Source: PUND01 sp046538345 (GTDB lineage Bacteria > Planctomycetota > Phycisphaerae > SM23-33). Taken from it: 6,201 nucleotides of DNA. This document shows positions 1 through 4,829 of the stretch, piece after piece. Position 1 is the first letter of the stretch. Each line of letters starts with the position of its first letter. The stretch is taken from positions 1 to 6,201 of the forward strand of contig JBKHJB010000137.1 in assembly GCA_046538345.1 (NCBI GenBank). The letters are read 5' to 3'. Below the pieces are notes generated by a model. That model worked only from the letters and a program-made list of their open reading frames with translations, searched no databases and was not told the origin of the DNA. Position numbers and translations under genes: made by a program.

Positions 1-70
1 GCTGGTCCGAGCCGGCGAGGTGGGCAGAGCGAAGACCGGCGGCGACCTTGTTAAGGGAGAAACAGGATGA
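1..70 (+). CDS. 3' end of an unidentified upstream gene (partial)
   Basis: Reading from base 2, a frame stays open for 22 codons and stops at TGA 68-70. That stop overlaps the ATG of the next gene at 67-69 in the ATGA arrangement typical of translationally coupled genes. The visible tail begins LVRAGEVGRAK and ends GDLVKGETG, a charged, Gly-rich C-terminus with no recognisable motif. The overlap is the main reason for believing it. The same bases are also open in another frame, and 70 bases are too few to judge coding potential. The product cannot be identified. If real, it is probably co-transcribed with the PII-like gene and may be its functional partner. Confidence 0.42.
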   Translation, partial: LVRAGEVGRAKTGGDLVKGETG

Positions 71-411
71 ACCTTCTAATCGTAGCCGTCGCCGATGAAG
101 AATACGTCGATGACTTCCTCGCCGCGCTTGTGGACCTGGACGTGAACGGTCTGGAGGTGGTGGACTCCAGCACGGTGATGGAGATTCTAGCCCAGGACGC
201 GCCGATATTCGCGGGACTGCGTCAGTTGATGTCTCGCCCCAAGGCCGCCGGAAAGCTTATCCTCGGAGTCACCGCCGAGGACGACATCCTGCAGCGGCTC
301 GATAAGCTCCTCAAGCGCCTCGACCTCGACCTTTCGGATCCCGGTACCGGCTACGCCCTGCTGCTGCCGGTCACCGACTGGCTAGGCGACCTGGACCTCG
401 GCGAGGAGTAA
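67..411 (+). CDS. small PII-like (ferredoxin-fold) regulatory protein, hypothetical
   Basis: This is a complete 114-residue soluble protein with no signal peptide or membrane segment. The start is ATG 67, with AGGGAG at 54-59 seven bases upstream. The pattern suggests a beta-alpha-beta/beta-alpha-beta fold like the PII superfamily: strand MNLLIVAVA, helix EEYVDDFLAAL (11-21), strand around 28-33, the conserved-looking stretch PIFAGLR (46-52), strand KLILGVTA (63-70), helix 72-84, and PGTGYALLLPV (92-102). I recognise PIFAGLR plus PGTG as features of small PII-like proteins annotated as nitrogen-regulator-like or hypothetical. Classical GlnB/GlnK T-loop features (uridylylated Tyr, BFxGxG-type loop) are not evident, so a role in ammonium sensing should not be assumed. 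It is acidic (23 Asp/Glu against 8 Lys/Arg). Proteins of this group usually form trimers that bind small ligands and control a neighbouring transporter or enzyme. The upstream, translationally coupled gene is the natural candidate partner, but it is cut off. Confidence 0.72.
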   Translation: MNLLIVAVADEEYVDDFLAALVDLDVNGLEVVDSSTVMEILAQDAPIFAGLRQLMSRPKAAGKLILGVTAEDDILQRLDKLLKRLDLDLSDPGTGYALLLPVTDWLGDLDLGEE

Positions 412-440
412 GCGTATGCCCGCCGCCGGTCCGGTGAAAG

Positions 441-1544
441 CTACGGCCTGACTTCCACCGTGCTGTGCCCTTCACGCAGCAAGTCGAACAGGAACTCTAT
501 GTCGTCGTCCGCCAGACGTATGCACCCCAGCGACTCCTCCCGTCCTATGCTCTCCGGCTCGTCGGTCCCGTGGATTCCATAGCCGAATCGACCTTCGGTG
601 TTCTCGTCCAGCCCCTCAATGCCTATCCACAGTCCCTTCTCGCCGAGCGGATAGTCCGGATCGCCGGGACGGATCGGTCCGCGATCGGGCGCATTCGGCG
701 GCGGGTACCAGGTCGCGAACGGCAGCTTGCTGCCGACCTGCCACAGGCCCGACGGAGTGGAGCCGTTCTTGCCCAGCCCGACGCGCAGGCGCTTGATAAA
801 AACCGGGTCCCGCCCGCGGCGCCGCAGATATACGTCACAGGTGAAGCCGCTCTTGGTGATGATCGCGTGGAAAGGTCCGGAAACCACCTTCAAATCCTGA
901 CCGGCCCGCAGGGAGCGGGCGTCGCGCATCTTGTTGACACGCAGAATCGCCTCCGAGGGGACCCACAGGTCCAGCTTGTTTACGATGCCCTCGCGGTTCC
1001 GCCGGTCCGCCAGTGTATCACCGGACTGAACCGTGTAGTACGAGACATAGGGATCGTCCGGGAGGACCTCCCGCGACAGGATGGTCCTTTCGGCCAGTTC
1101 GCCGGCCCTTTTGACGGCGTCCCGCTCTTCGGAGCCCTTCAAACCGCCCGAGAGCACCGCCTTCGACAGCTCCGCCCGCGCCGGTAGAAGCTCGTCGTCG
1201 TCCAGCAACTCCCGTCCGCGCCGGTAAGCTCGCCGGGCCTCGGCTTCGGAGACGGCCGGTCGAGAGGCCCGCTCATCGTCGCCATTGGCATTGTCATTGT
1301 CGTCTTGTTGTCCGTCCGGCTCGCCGCCGTTGTCGTGGTCGCCTTCCCCGTCCGAATGGCTTACGTCCGTCTCGCCACCGTCCTCGCGCGAGCCGCCGTC
1401 GCGGCGATCGACCGCGACTTCGCCTCCGCGGTCACCGGTATCCGACGCCTCTCCATTCCTCGGCCAGAACAGCCACACCGCCAGCGTCGCCACCGCCAGC
1501 AATGCCAATATCACCACAAACGCCCGTCCCTGGTTGCGATTCAT
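441..1544 (-). CDS. membrane-anchored LysM/YkuD L,D-transpeptidase
   Basis: This 367-residue envelope enzyme is predicted to form or exchange peptidoglycan cross-links through an acyl-enzyme on Cys341. Residues 8-27 (AFVVILALLAVATLAVWLFW) are an N-terminal membrane anchor. Residues 31-97 are a Gly/Asp/Glu-rich disordered linker, about one third acidic. Residues 98-160 look helical, possibly a single TPR-like unit. Residues 169-222 are LysM-like (YYTVQSGDTL at 169-178, then RVNKM and LRAGQDLKV). Residues 223-367 are the YkuD catalytic domain, with HGT at 325-327 and SLGCIRL at 338-344. The SxGC position tolerates residues other than His (Bacillus YkuD has Lys), so Leu339 should not inactivate it. 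The frame stays open upstream to 1703, but ATG 1544 is chosen because AGGAGAG lies 6 bases before it, the membrane anchor follows at once, and the ATG overlaps the TGA of the cyclo-ligase gene (ATGA). It is the last gene of the rarA-side cluster and converges on the PII-like gene with only 29 bp between stops. Confidence 0.9.
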   Translation of the reverse strand: MNRNQGRAFVVILALLAVATLAVWLFWPRNGEASDTGDRGGEVAVDRRDGGSREDGGETDVSHSDGEGDHDNGGEPDGQQDDNDNANGDDERASRPAVSEAEARRAYRRGRELLDDDELLPARAELSKAVLSGGLKGSEERDAVKRAGELAERTILSREVLPDDPYVSYYTVQSGDTLADRRNREGIVNKLDLWVPSEAILRVNKMRDARSLRAGQDLKVVSGPFHAIITKSGFTCDVYLRRRGRDPVFIKRLRVGLGKNGSTPSGLWQVGSKLPFATWYPPPNAPDRGPIRPGDPDYPLGEKGLWIGIEGLDENTEGRFGYGIHGTDEPESIGREESLGCIRLADDDIEFLFDLLREGHSTVEVRP

Positions 1545-2146
1545 CCGTTTCTCTCCTGTGCGGCCTGGTCTGCGAAGCCGTCGCTGAAACGCAGCACCTC
1601 GGTATCGGTTACTATCAAATCCACCGGCATGTCGTTCTCGGTTACCGGTATTTCTTCCAGCAGTTGCTCTGCGAACGCCACACCGCAGACGACCGTTAAC
1701 CACGGGCAGGACGCCAGGAAGCGGTCATAGAAACCACCACCCCTGCCGAGCCGGTTGCCCCGGCGATCGTACGCGACGGCCGGGGCTATCACCAAGTCAA
1801 TCCGCCACGGGTCAAGCTCTTCGCCGTCGGACGGCTCGCGGATGTTGTAGCTGCCGTCAACGAATCCGTCGACCAGTGAGTAGATTACCACCGGGGTCAT
1901 GCATCTGCGCGGCAGGTCAACCTTCGGAACTGCGACAGTTTTGCCGCTCTGCCAGGCCTGCTCGGCCAATGGTTCAACGTTCACTTCGGTGGCGATCGGC
2001 ATATATACCATAACCACGCCGGCGTTGCGGAACTCGACAAGCCCGCCGACCGTAGCACAAACGGCGCGGCTGCGACGCTCGACCTCCGCCGGAGTCACCG
2101 CCGCAAGCGCGGTCTGCACTCGTTCTCGAACCGATTGCTTGTCCAC
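1541..2146 (-). CDS. fau: 5-formyltetrahydrofolate cyclo-ligase (MTHFS)
   Basis: This 201-residue cytoplasmic enzyme converts 5-formyl-tetrahydrofolate plus ATP to 5,10-methenyl-tetrahydrofolate, returning the stored folate form to one-carbon metabolism. The family signature is clear: LGRGGGFYDRFL at 133-144 (ATP/phosphate loop plus the YD pair), the N-terminal K3xxxR7 basic pattern before the first helix, the substrate-side stretch YMPIATEVNVEPL (48-60), DLVIAPAVAYD (117-127), and the C-terminal PVTENDMPVDLIVTD (167-181). The length is normal for the family. The start is GTG 2146. GGAG lies only 3 bases upstream, which is tight, but no other start codon suits the conserved N-terminus. It begins 83 bp after the rarA stop, and its TGA overlaps the ATG of the L,D-transpeptidase, so translation of the two is probably coupled. 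No metabolic link to the neighbours is evident. Confidence 0.93.
   Translation of the reverse strand: MDKQSVRERVQTALAAVTPAEVERRSRAVCATVGGLVEFRNAGVVMVYMPIATEVNVEPLAEQAWQSGKTVAVPKVDLPRRCMTPVVIYSLVDGFVDGSYNIREPSDGEELDPWRIDLVIAPAVAYDRRGNRLGRGGGFYDRFLASCPWLTVVCGVAFAEQLLEEIPVTENDMPVDLIVTDTEVLRFSDGFADQAAQERNG
1551..1557 (-). promoter_or_regulatory. ribosome binding site of the L,D-transpeptidase
   Basis: On the minus strand AGGAGAG stands 6 bases before ATG 1544, inside the 3' end of the cyclo-ligase gene. It settles the start against the longer open frame reaching 1703, whose first 53 codons are Arg-rich and read through the upstream gene in another frame. Confidence 0.8.
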
Positions 2147-2229
2147 TGTCTCCGCGAGCTTTCTGTTATGTATTCGGGCAAACCGTCCCGTCGTCAGCAG
2201 TGAATCTCAAGCCCCGGCCGCCGGAAACG

Positions 2230-3588
2230 CTATTCTTGGTCCCCGGCGTCCTCCGACCGCTGCGAGCGAAGCTTCTTCGCCCAGTCAAGATAGGCGGACA
2301 TGTGCTTCTCGTAGCCCCGACCGCTCGGCGTGTAGTAGGTCTTCTCGACACCGAGGTAGTCCTGGTCCGGACTTACGCCACCGGCGTGGTCGTGACTGTA
2401 CTGATACCCGCGGGAGTGTCCGAACTGTTCGGCCATGCCGGGATGCGGGGCGTTCCGCAGGTGCATAGGCACCGGCTGGGTGCGGTTTTCCTTCACGTCG
2501 GAAGTCGCCTTCCAGATCGCCTGCGCCGAGGCGTTGGACTTCGGCGCGCAGGCCATGTATATCACCGCCTGGGCGAGCGTAAGCTCGGCCTCTGGCATTC
2601 CGATACGTTCGACAATCTGATAAGCGGACGCCGCCACGGTTATCGCGCGCGGGTCGGCGTTGCCGATATCCTCGCTGGCGAGTATCGCCACCCGCCGGGA
2701 AATGAAGCGCGGGTCCTCCCCCGCGACCAGCATTTTCGCGAGCCAATAGACGGCCGCATCCGGGTCGCTGCCGCGCATGGACTTTATCAGCGCGCTGGCG
2801 GCGTCGTAGTGCATGTCGCCGGTGCGGTCGTACTGGACTGCCTTTTGCTGGATGGATTCCTGGGCCACGTCCGGATCAAAATGTATCTCGCCGGAGGATC
2901 CGGCCGCCTTCGCCTGGCTGAGTACGCCCACCTCAAGCGCGGTCAGCGCCCTGCGGGCGTCGCCGTCGCTGACCCTGGCGAGGTGTCGCAGCGCCTCGTC
3001 GTCGGCGCGGACGTGGTATTGACCCAGCCCCCGCTGCTCGTCTCCAAGCGCCCGGCGCAGAAGTTCGACTATCTGCTCCTCCCCCAGCGGCTCGAAGCGG
3101 AAGATGGTCGAGCGGCTCAACAGCGGTGAGTTGATGGTGAAGAACGGATTCTCCGTCGTCGCGCCTATGAGGATTATCGTGCCGCGCTCGACGTCGTTGA
3201 GCAGCACGTCCTGCTGGGCGCGGTTGAAACGGTGAAGCTCGTCGATGAACAGCACGGTCCGCCTGCCGCCGCCGGCGAGGGACGCTCGCGCAGAGTCGAT
3301 TATCTCGCGGACCTCCTTGACCGACGTCGATGCTCCGTTGACCCAGCGGAACTCGCAGTTGCAGGTCTCGGCGATGACGTAAGCCAGCGTGGTCTTACCG
3401 CTGCCGGGCGGACCGAAGAACACCACCGACGAAAGCGAATCGGCTTCGAGCATCCTGCGGAGCATCTTGCCGGGGCCGAGAAAATGCTCCTGCCCGAGTA
3501 TCTCCTCGATGGACGCCGGGCGCATTCGAGCGGCCAACGGGGCGTTGGCGGCGATGGCGTTTTCCTCGGATTTTCTGAAGAGGTCCAT
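2230..3588 (-). CDS. rarA: replication-associated recombination protein A (AAA+ ATPase, RarA/MgsA)
   Basis: This 452-residue AAA+ ATPase of the RarA/MgsA/WRNIP1 family acts at stalled replication forks with SSB and the clamp-loader machinery. The order of elements is complete. An N-terminal MDLFRKSEEN leads to PLAARMRPASIEEILGQEH (17-35). Walker A is GPPGSGKTT (59-67) and Walker B is VLFIDELHRF (112-121). Sensor 1 is GATTENP (142-148), the arginine finger lies in SRS (158-160), and sensor 2 is GDARRAL (209-215). The C-terminal tetramerisation domain carries IKSMRGSDPDAAVYWLAKML (268-287) and RRVAILASEDIGNADP (298-313), ending in the family tail with YYTPSGRGYE. The length is close to the usual ~450. 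The frame extends to GTG 3612, but ATG 3588 is preferred. AGGA lies 5 bases before it, the family normally begins MDLF, and a TATAAT box at 3615-3620 would put the transcript start at or after 3612. It is the first gene of the minus-strand cluster. Confidence 0.96.
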   Translation of the reverse strand: MDLFRKSEENAIAANAPLAARMRPASIEEILGQEHFLGPGKMLRRMLEADSLSSVVFFGPPGSGKTTLAYVIAETCNCEFRWVNGASTSVKEVREIIDSARASLAGGGRRTVLFIDELHRFNRAQQDVLLNDVERGTIILIGATTENPFFTINSPLLSRSTIFRFEPLGEEQIVELLRRALGDEQRGLGQYHVRADDEALRHLARVSDGDARRALTALEVGVLSQAKAAGSSGEIHFDPDVAQESIQQKAVQYDRTGDMHYDAASALIKSMRGSDPDAAVYWLAKMLVAGEDPRFISRRVAILASEDIGNADPRAITVAASAYQIVERIGMPEAELTLAQAVIYMACAPKSNASAQAIWKATSDVKENRTQPVPMHLRNAPHPGMAEQFGHSRGYQYSHDHAGGVSPDQDYLGVEKTYYTPSGRGYEKHMSAYLDWAKKLRSQRSEDAGDQE

Positions 3589-3593
3589 GACGT

Positions 3594-3597
3594 TCCT
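3594..3597 (-). promoter_or_regulatory. ribosome binding site of rarA
   Basis: AGGA on the minus strand lies 5 bases upstream of ATG 3588. It supports this start over the in-frame GTG at 3612, which has no purine-rich site at the right distance. Confidence 0.6.
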
Positions 3598-3614
3598 GCC
3601 GGAAAGTTGCACCC

Positions 3615-3620
3615 ATTATA
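3615..3620 (-). promoter_or_regulatory. candidate -10 box (TATAAT) for the rarA cluster
   Basis: A perfect TATAAT occurs on the minus strand 26 bases upstream of rarA ATG 3588, which would give a short leader of roughly 20 bases. The -35 is poor: the nearest resemblance is TTGGCG with a 19-base spacer. The surroundings are very GC-rich, so an exact AT hexamer just upstream of the gene is suggestive. It is a sequence match only. Confidence 0.45.
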
Positions 3621-3810
3621 GACCACAGCACCCCGCCTCCGCCAAAGAAGACCGCACTTTGCCCCCGTGCGCAACTGCGGCCGGGGCTTGGCTTTGAGGG
3701 TGTTCACGCGGATTTAGGGGCTGTCGCTAACCGCCTGCGGCAGCGCGTCGGCCGGACTAACAGCACCTCATAGGTCCCGTTAAACCCGCATATTTTGTGC
3801 ATGTTTTTGC

Positions 3811-3840
3811 TTGATGAACCCCCAACGCGGGTGTATAGAT
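3811..3840 (+). promoter_or_regulatory. candidate sigma70-type promoter of the PEP-CTERM gene
   Basis: TTGATG (3811-3816) and TATAGA (3834-3839) are separated by exactly 17 bases, each matching 4 of 6 consensus positions. The -10 lies in a small inverted repeat, GTAT-AG-ATAC (3833-3842), which could be incidental. Transcription would begin near 3846-3848 and give a leader of about 160 bases. The second TATAGAT at 3941 has no comparable -35. Confidence 0.42.
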
Positions 3841-3847
3841 ACCGCAG

Positions 3848-4005
3848 TAGCTCAGGAGAGATTGCCGGCGCGGCACGCTCTAAACCGGCAGAAATGTCCT
3901 TGGGGATGGCCGCTCACCTCTCCAGGCACGTAAACGTGCGTATAGATTTCGTTTCGGTTAATGCCGATGCGGACAAATCGCTGGAGACAGATAAGGAGGT
4001 TTCAC
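3848..4005 (+). ncRNA. putative structured 5' leader of the PEP-CTERM gene, possible cis-regulatory RNA
   Basis: Folding by eye gives four helices. The closing stem is GGAGAG (3855-3860) with CTCTCC (3918-3923). Inside it is a hairpin, TGCCGG (3863-3868) with CCGGCA (3885-3890), and a 16-base loop. Five loop bases, GCGGC (3870-3874), can pair with GCCGC (3909-3913) outside the hairpin and form a pseudoknot. Immediately downstream is a perfect hairpin, GCACG-TAAA-CGTGC (3926-3939). As an alternative to the closing stem, ACCTCT (3916-3921) can pair with the Shine-Dalgarno segment GGAGGT (3995-4000, one G-U). The two states are mutually exclusive, as in translational riboswitches. I do not recognise any known riboswitch consensus. 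In GC-rich DNA five- and six-base pairings arise by chance, so this is a hypothesis resting on the combination and its position behind a candidate promoter. Confidence 0.3.
3993..3999 (+). promoter_or_regulatory. strong ribosome binding site of the PEP-CTERM gene
   Basis: AAGGAGG ends 6 bases before ATG 4006 and is the strongest Shine-Dalgarno in the window. It fixes the start at 4006 and not at the in-frame ATG at 3961, which would put a basic 15-residue extension before the signal peptide. Confidence 0.85.
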
Positions 4006-4548
4006 ATGCGTATGAGCGGCTTGGCAGTTCTTGCGGCTCTCGCCGCGATGATGCTCACCACAGGCGTGGCTTCGGCTCACGACACCGACCTCGGGACGTA
4101 CTATTTTGACGGCTCCGGTTCCGAAGTCGCCGTCACGGCAAATCACGACGACGAGGACCCCTGGAAGGGCTGGATCGTCGTCAACGCCACCAACAGCAGC
4201 GACACGGCCTGGGGCGACTTCCACTTTGAGATCGTGGATATCGGTCAGGGCGATATTTCCAACGTGGATTGGGTGGTTGACTCACCCTACCAGCCCGTAA
4301 CGTCCATGACGCTGGATTCAGCACCGGACGTTGACAACGTTGCCGTAGGCGCGACGCTGGATTTCGAGTTCTACGGAGACCCCGTAGATCCCGGCTACTC
4401 CGCCAGTTTCCAGGTGTACACCGACAACACCACCGACGAGGTGGACTTCGGCGTGATGTTCTATCCCACGCCGATTCCAGAGCCGGCGACGCTGGCGATG
4501 CTGGCGTTCGGCGGGATGGCTGTGACGCTTCGACGACGCACACGATAA
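4006..4548 (+). CDS. PEP-CTERM sorting domain protein, secreted, acidic beta-rich ectodomain
   Basis: This 180-residue exported protein has an N-terminal signal peptide, MRMSGLAVLAALAAMMLTTGVASA, with probable cleavage after Ala24. The C-terminus carries the PEP-CTERM sorting signal: PIPEP (156-160), a hydrophobic segment ATLAMLAFGGMAVTL (161-175) and a basic tail RRRTR (176-180). Such proteins are recognised by an exosortase, which is not in this window, and are processed at the envelope. The mature domain (25-155) is rich in Asp, Thr, Val and aromatics, has no Cys, and looks all-beta, with stretches such as WIVVNATNSS, GDFHFEIVDIG, DFEFYGDPVDPG and FQVYTDNT. It is strikingly acidic: about 26 Asp/Glu and only one Lys (54) and no Arg before the PEP motif. 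I recognise the ectodomain as typical of small planctomycete PEP-CTERM proteins, but no function is known to me. It appears to be monocistronic, with its own strong RBS, leader and terminator. Confidence 0.9.
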   Translation: MRMSGLAVLAALAAMMLTTGVASAHDTDLGTYYFDGSGSEVAVTANHDDEDPWKGWIVVNATNSSDTAWGDFHFEIVDIGQGDISNVDWVVDSPYQPVTSMTLDSAPDVDNVAVGATLDFEFYGDPVDPGYSASFQVYTDNTTDEVDFGVMFYPTPIPEPATLAMLAFGGMAVTLRRRTR

Positions 4549-4581
4549 GAACGTCGGAAACGTCCGACAAAGGTTAAAAAG

Positions 4582-4623
4582 GCGGGTGTCGCTGGACCAT
4601 TCAGCGGCGCCCCGCTTATTATT
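4582..4623 (+). terminator. intrinsic terminator of the PEP-CTERM gene
   Basis: An interrupted stem pairs GCGGG (4582-4586) with CCCGC (4611-4615) and CGCTG (4590-4594) with CAGCG (4602-4606) around a 7-base loop, GACCATT. It is followed by the T-rich tail TTATTATT (4616-4623). An A-rich run (AAAAA, 4576-4580) precedes the stem. It lies 33 bases after the stop codon. A smaller perfect hairpin, GTCGG (4553-4557) with CCGAC (4564-4568), sits between stop and terminator. Confidence 0.75.
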
Positions 4624-4636
4624 GCGCCGAATCCGT

Positions 4637-4661
4637 CCGGTCGCCTGGCGCCGCCGACCGG
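4637..4661. repeat. perfect 7-bp inverted repeat (hairpin) downstream of the terminator
   Basis: CCGGTCG (4637-4643) is exactly complementary to CGACCGG (4655-4661), with an 11-base loop that contains the palindrome GGCGCC. There is no T-tract on either side, so a simple intrinsic terminator is unlikely. It may be a back-up transcription barrier, a protein site or part of the adjacent repeat element. Confidence 0.5.
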
Positions 4662-4675
4662 TCGAAGCGGAAGAA

Positions 4676-4764
4676 CACGAATTACACGAATTAAGACAAA
4701 TTACACGAATGCTTTGCTGAATATGTTCTAGTCGTGGAATTCGCCGCAATCTGTGTAATTCGTG
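4676..4764. repeat. intergenic inverted/direct repeat built on CACGAATTACAC
   Basis: CACGAATTACAC (4676-4687) is repeated in exact inverted orientation as GTGTAATTCGTG (4753-4764), 65 bases apart. The left side also has a direct repeat of AATTACACGAAT at 4680-4691 and 4699-4710, a 19-base period. The element is AT-rich against GC-rich surroundings and non-coding. Degenerate strings of this type are, from memory, frequent between genes in planctomycete and other environmental genomes, sometimes near GxxExxY or four-helix-bundle genes, but neither gene is present here. It could form a long imperfect cruciform. It lies between the PEP-CTERM terminator and the GH3 gene and may contain or insulate the GH3 promoter, which I could not identify. 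Confidence 0.65.
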
Positions 4765-4815
4765 ATCCACCGCCGCACGACAACGTCTGCCGCTGGTCGA
4801 TCAGAGCCGCCACCC

Positions 4816-4819
4816 GGAG
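4816..4819 (+). promoter_or_regulatory. weak ribosome binding site of the GH3 gene
   Basis: GGAG stands 10 bases before ATG 4830, further than optimal. The frame is open further upstream (at least to about 4746), but no better start with an RBS was found, and the family homology begins close to this ATG (MDIRQKVGQML at residue 12). Confidence 0.4.
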
Positions 4820-4829
4820 CGAAAACCGC

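Larger units (their letters stand above)
3589..4005. other. divergent intergenic region between rarA and the PEP-CTERM gene
   Basis: About 417 bp separate the two divergent starts, and I see no credible gene in them. The rarA side (3589-3720) holds the rarA RBS and -10 candidate and a weak GCCCC/GGGGC hairpin (3661-3665 with 3683-3687). The centre (3721-3800) has only a short CCGC/GCGG inverted repeat and nothing I can name. From 3811 a plus-strand promoter candidate and then a potentially structured leader lead into the PEP-CTERM gene. TATAGAT occurs twice, at 3834-3840 and 3941-3947. A frame open from 3795 overlaps the PEP-CTERM gene out of frame and reads like noise. Confidence 0.7.

Noticed and set aside
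338..344. Protein residues 338-344 of the L,D-transpeptidase, SLGCIRL in place of SHGCIRL, considered as a defective catalytic motif (nucleotides 513-533)
   Set aside because: The position between Ser and Gly varies in functional YkuD proteins (Lys in Bacillus YkuD). The Cys, the Arg and the upstream HGT are intact.
412..440. Bidirectional terminator between the convergent PII-like and L,D-transpeptidase genes
   Set aside because: Only a short CCGG-T-CCGG palindrome is present, with no adequate stem and no T-tract.
465..1187. 240-codon plus-strand open frame
   Set aside because: It is antisense to the L,D-transpeptidase catalytic domain, with no RBS and no recognisable domain.
2200..3129. 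309-codon plus-strand open frame
   Set aside because: It lies antisense to rarA, whose motifs and length are fully convincing. The translation is Arg/Gly/Val-rich without domain features, typical of shadow frames in GC-rich DNA.
3851..3866. Resemblance of CTCAGGAGAGATTGCC to a cobalamin riboswitch B12 box
   Set aside because: The match is partial (GAGACCTGCC is not preserved), and the other conserved cobalamin-riboswitch segments do not occur in the expected order.
3925..3939. Possible sigma54 -24/-12 promoter (GGCACG...GTGC), tempting because some PEP-CTERM genes use sigma54 control
   Set aside because: The GG-to-GC spacing is 11 bases instead of the required 10, and the T-T before GC is missing. 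The sequence is better read as a perfect GCACG/CGTGC hairpin.
3795..4109. 104-codon open frame ahead of the PEP-CTERM gene
   Set aside because: It overlaps the signal peptide region out of frame, has no RBS, and its composition is irregular. The region is better explained as a promoter and leader.
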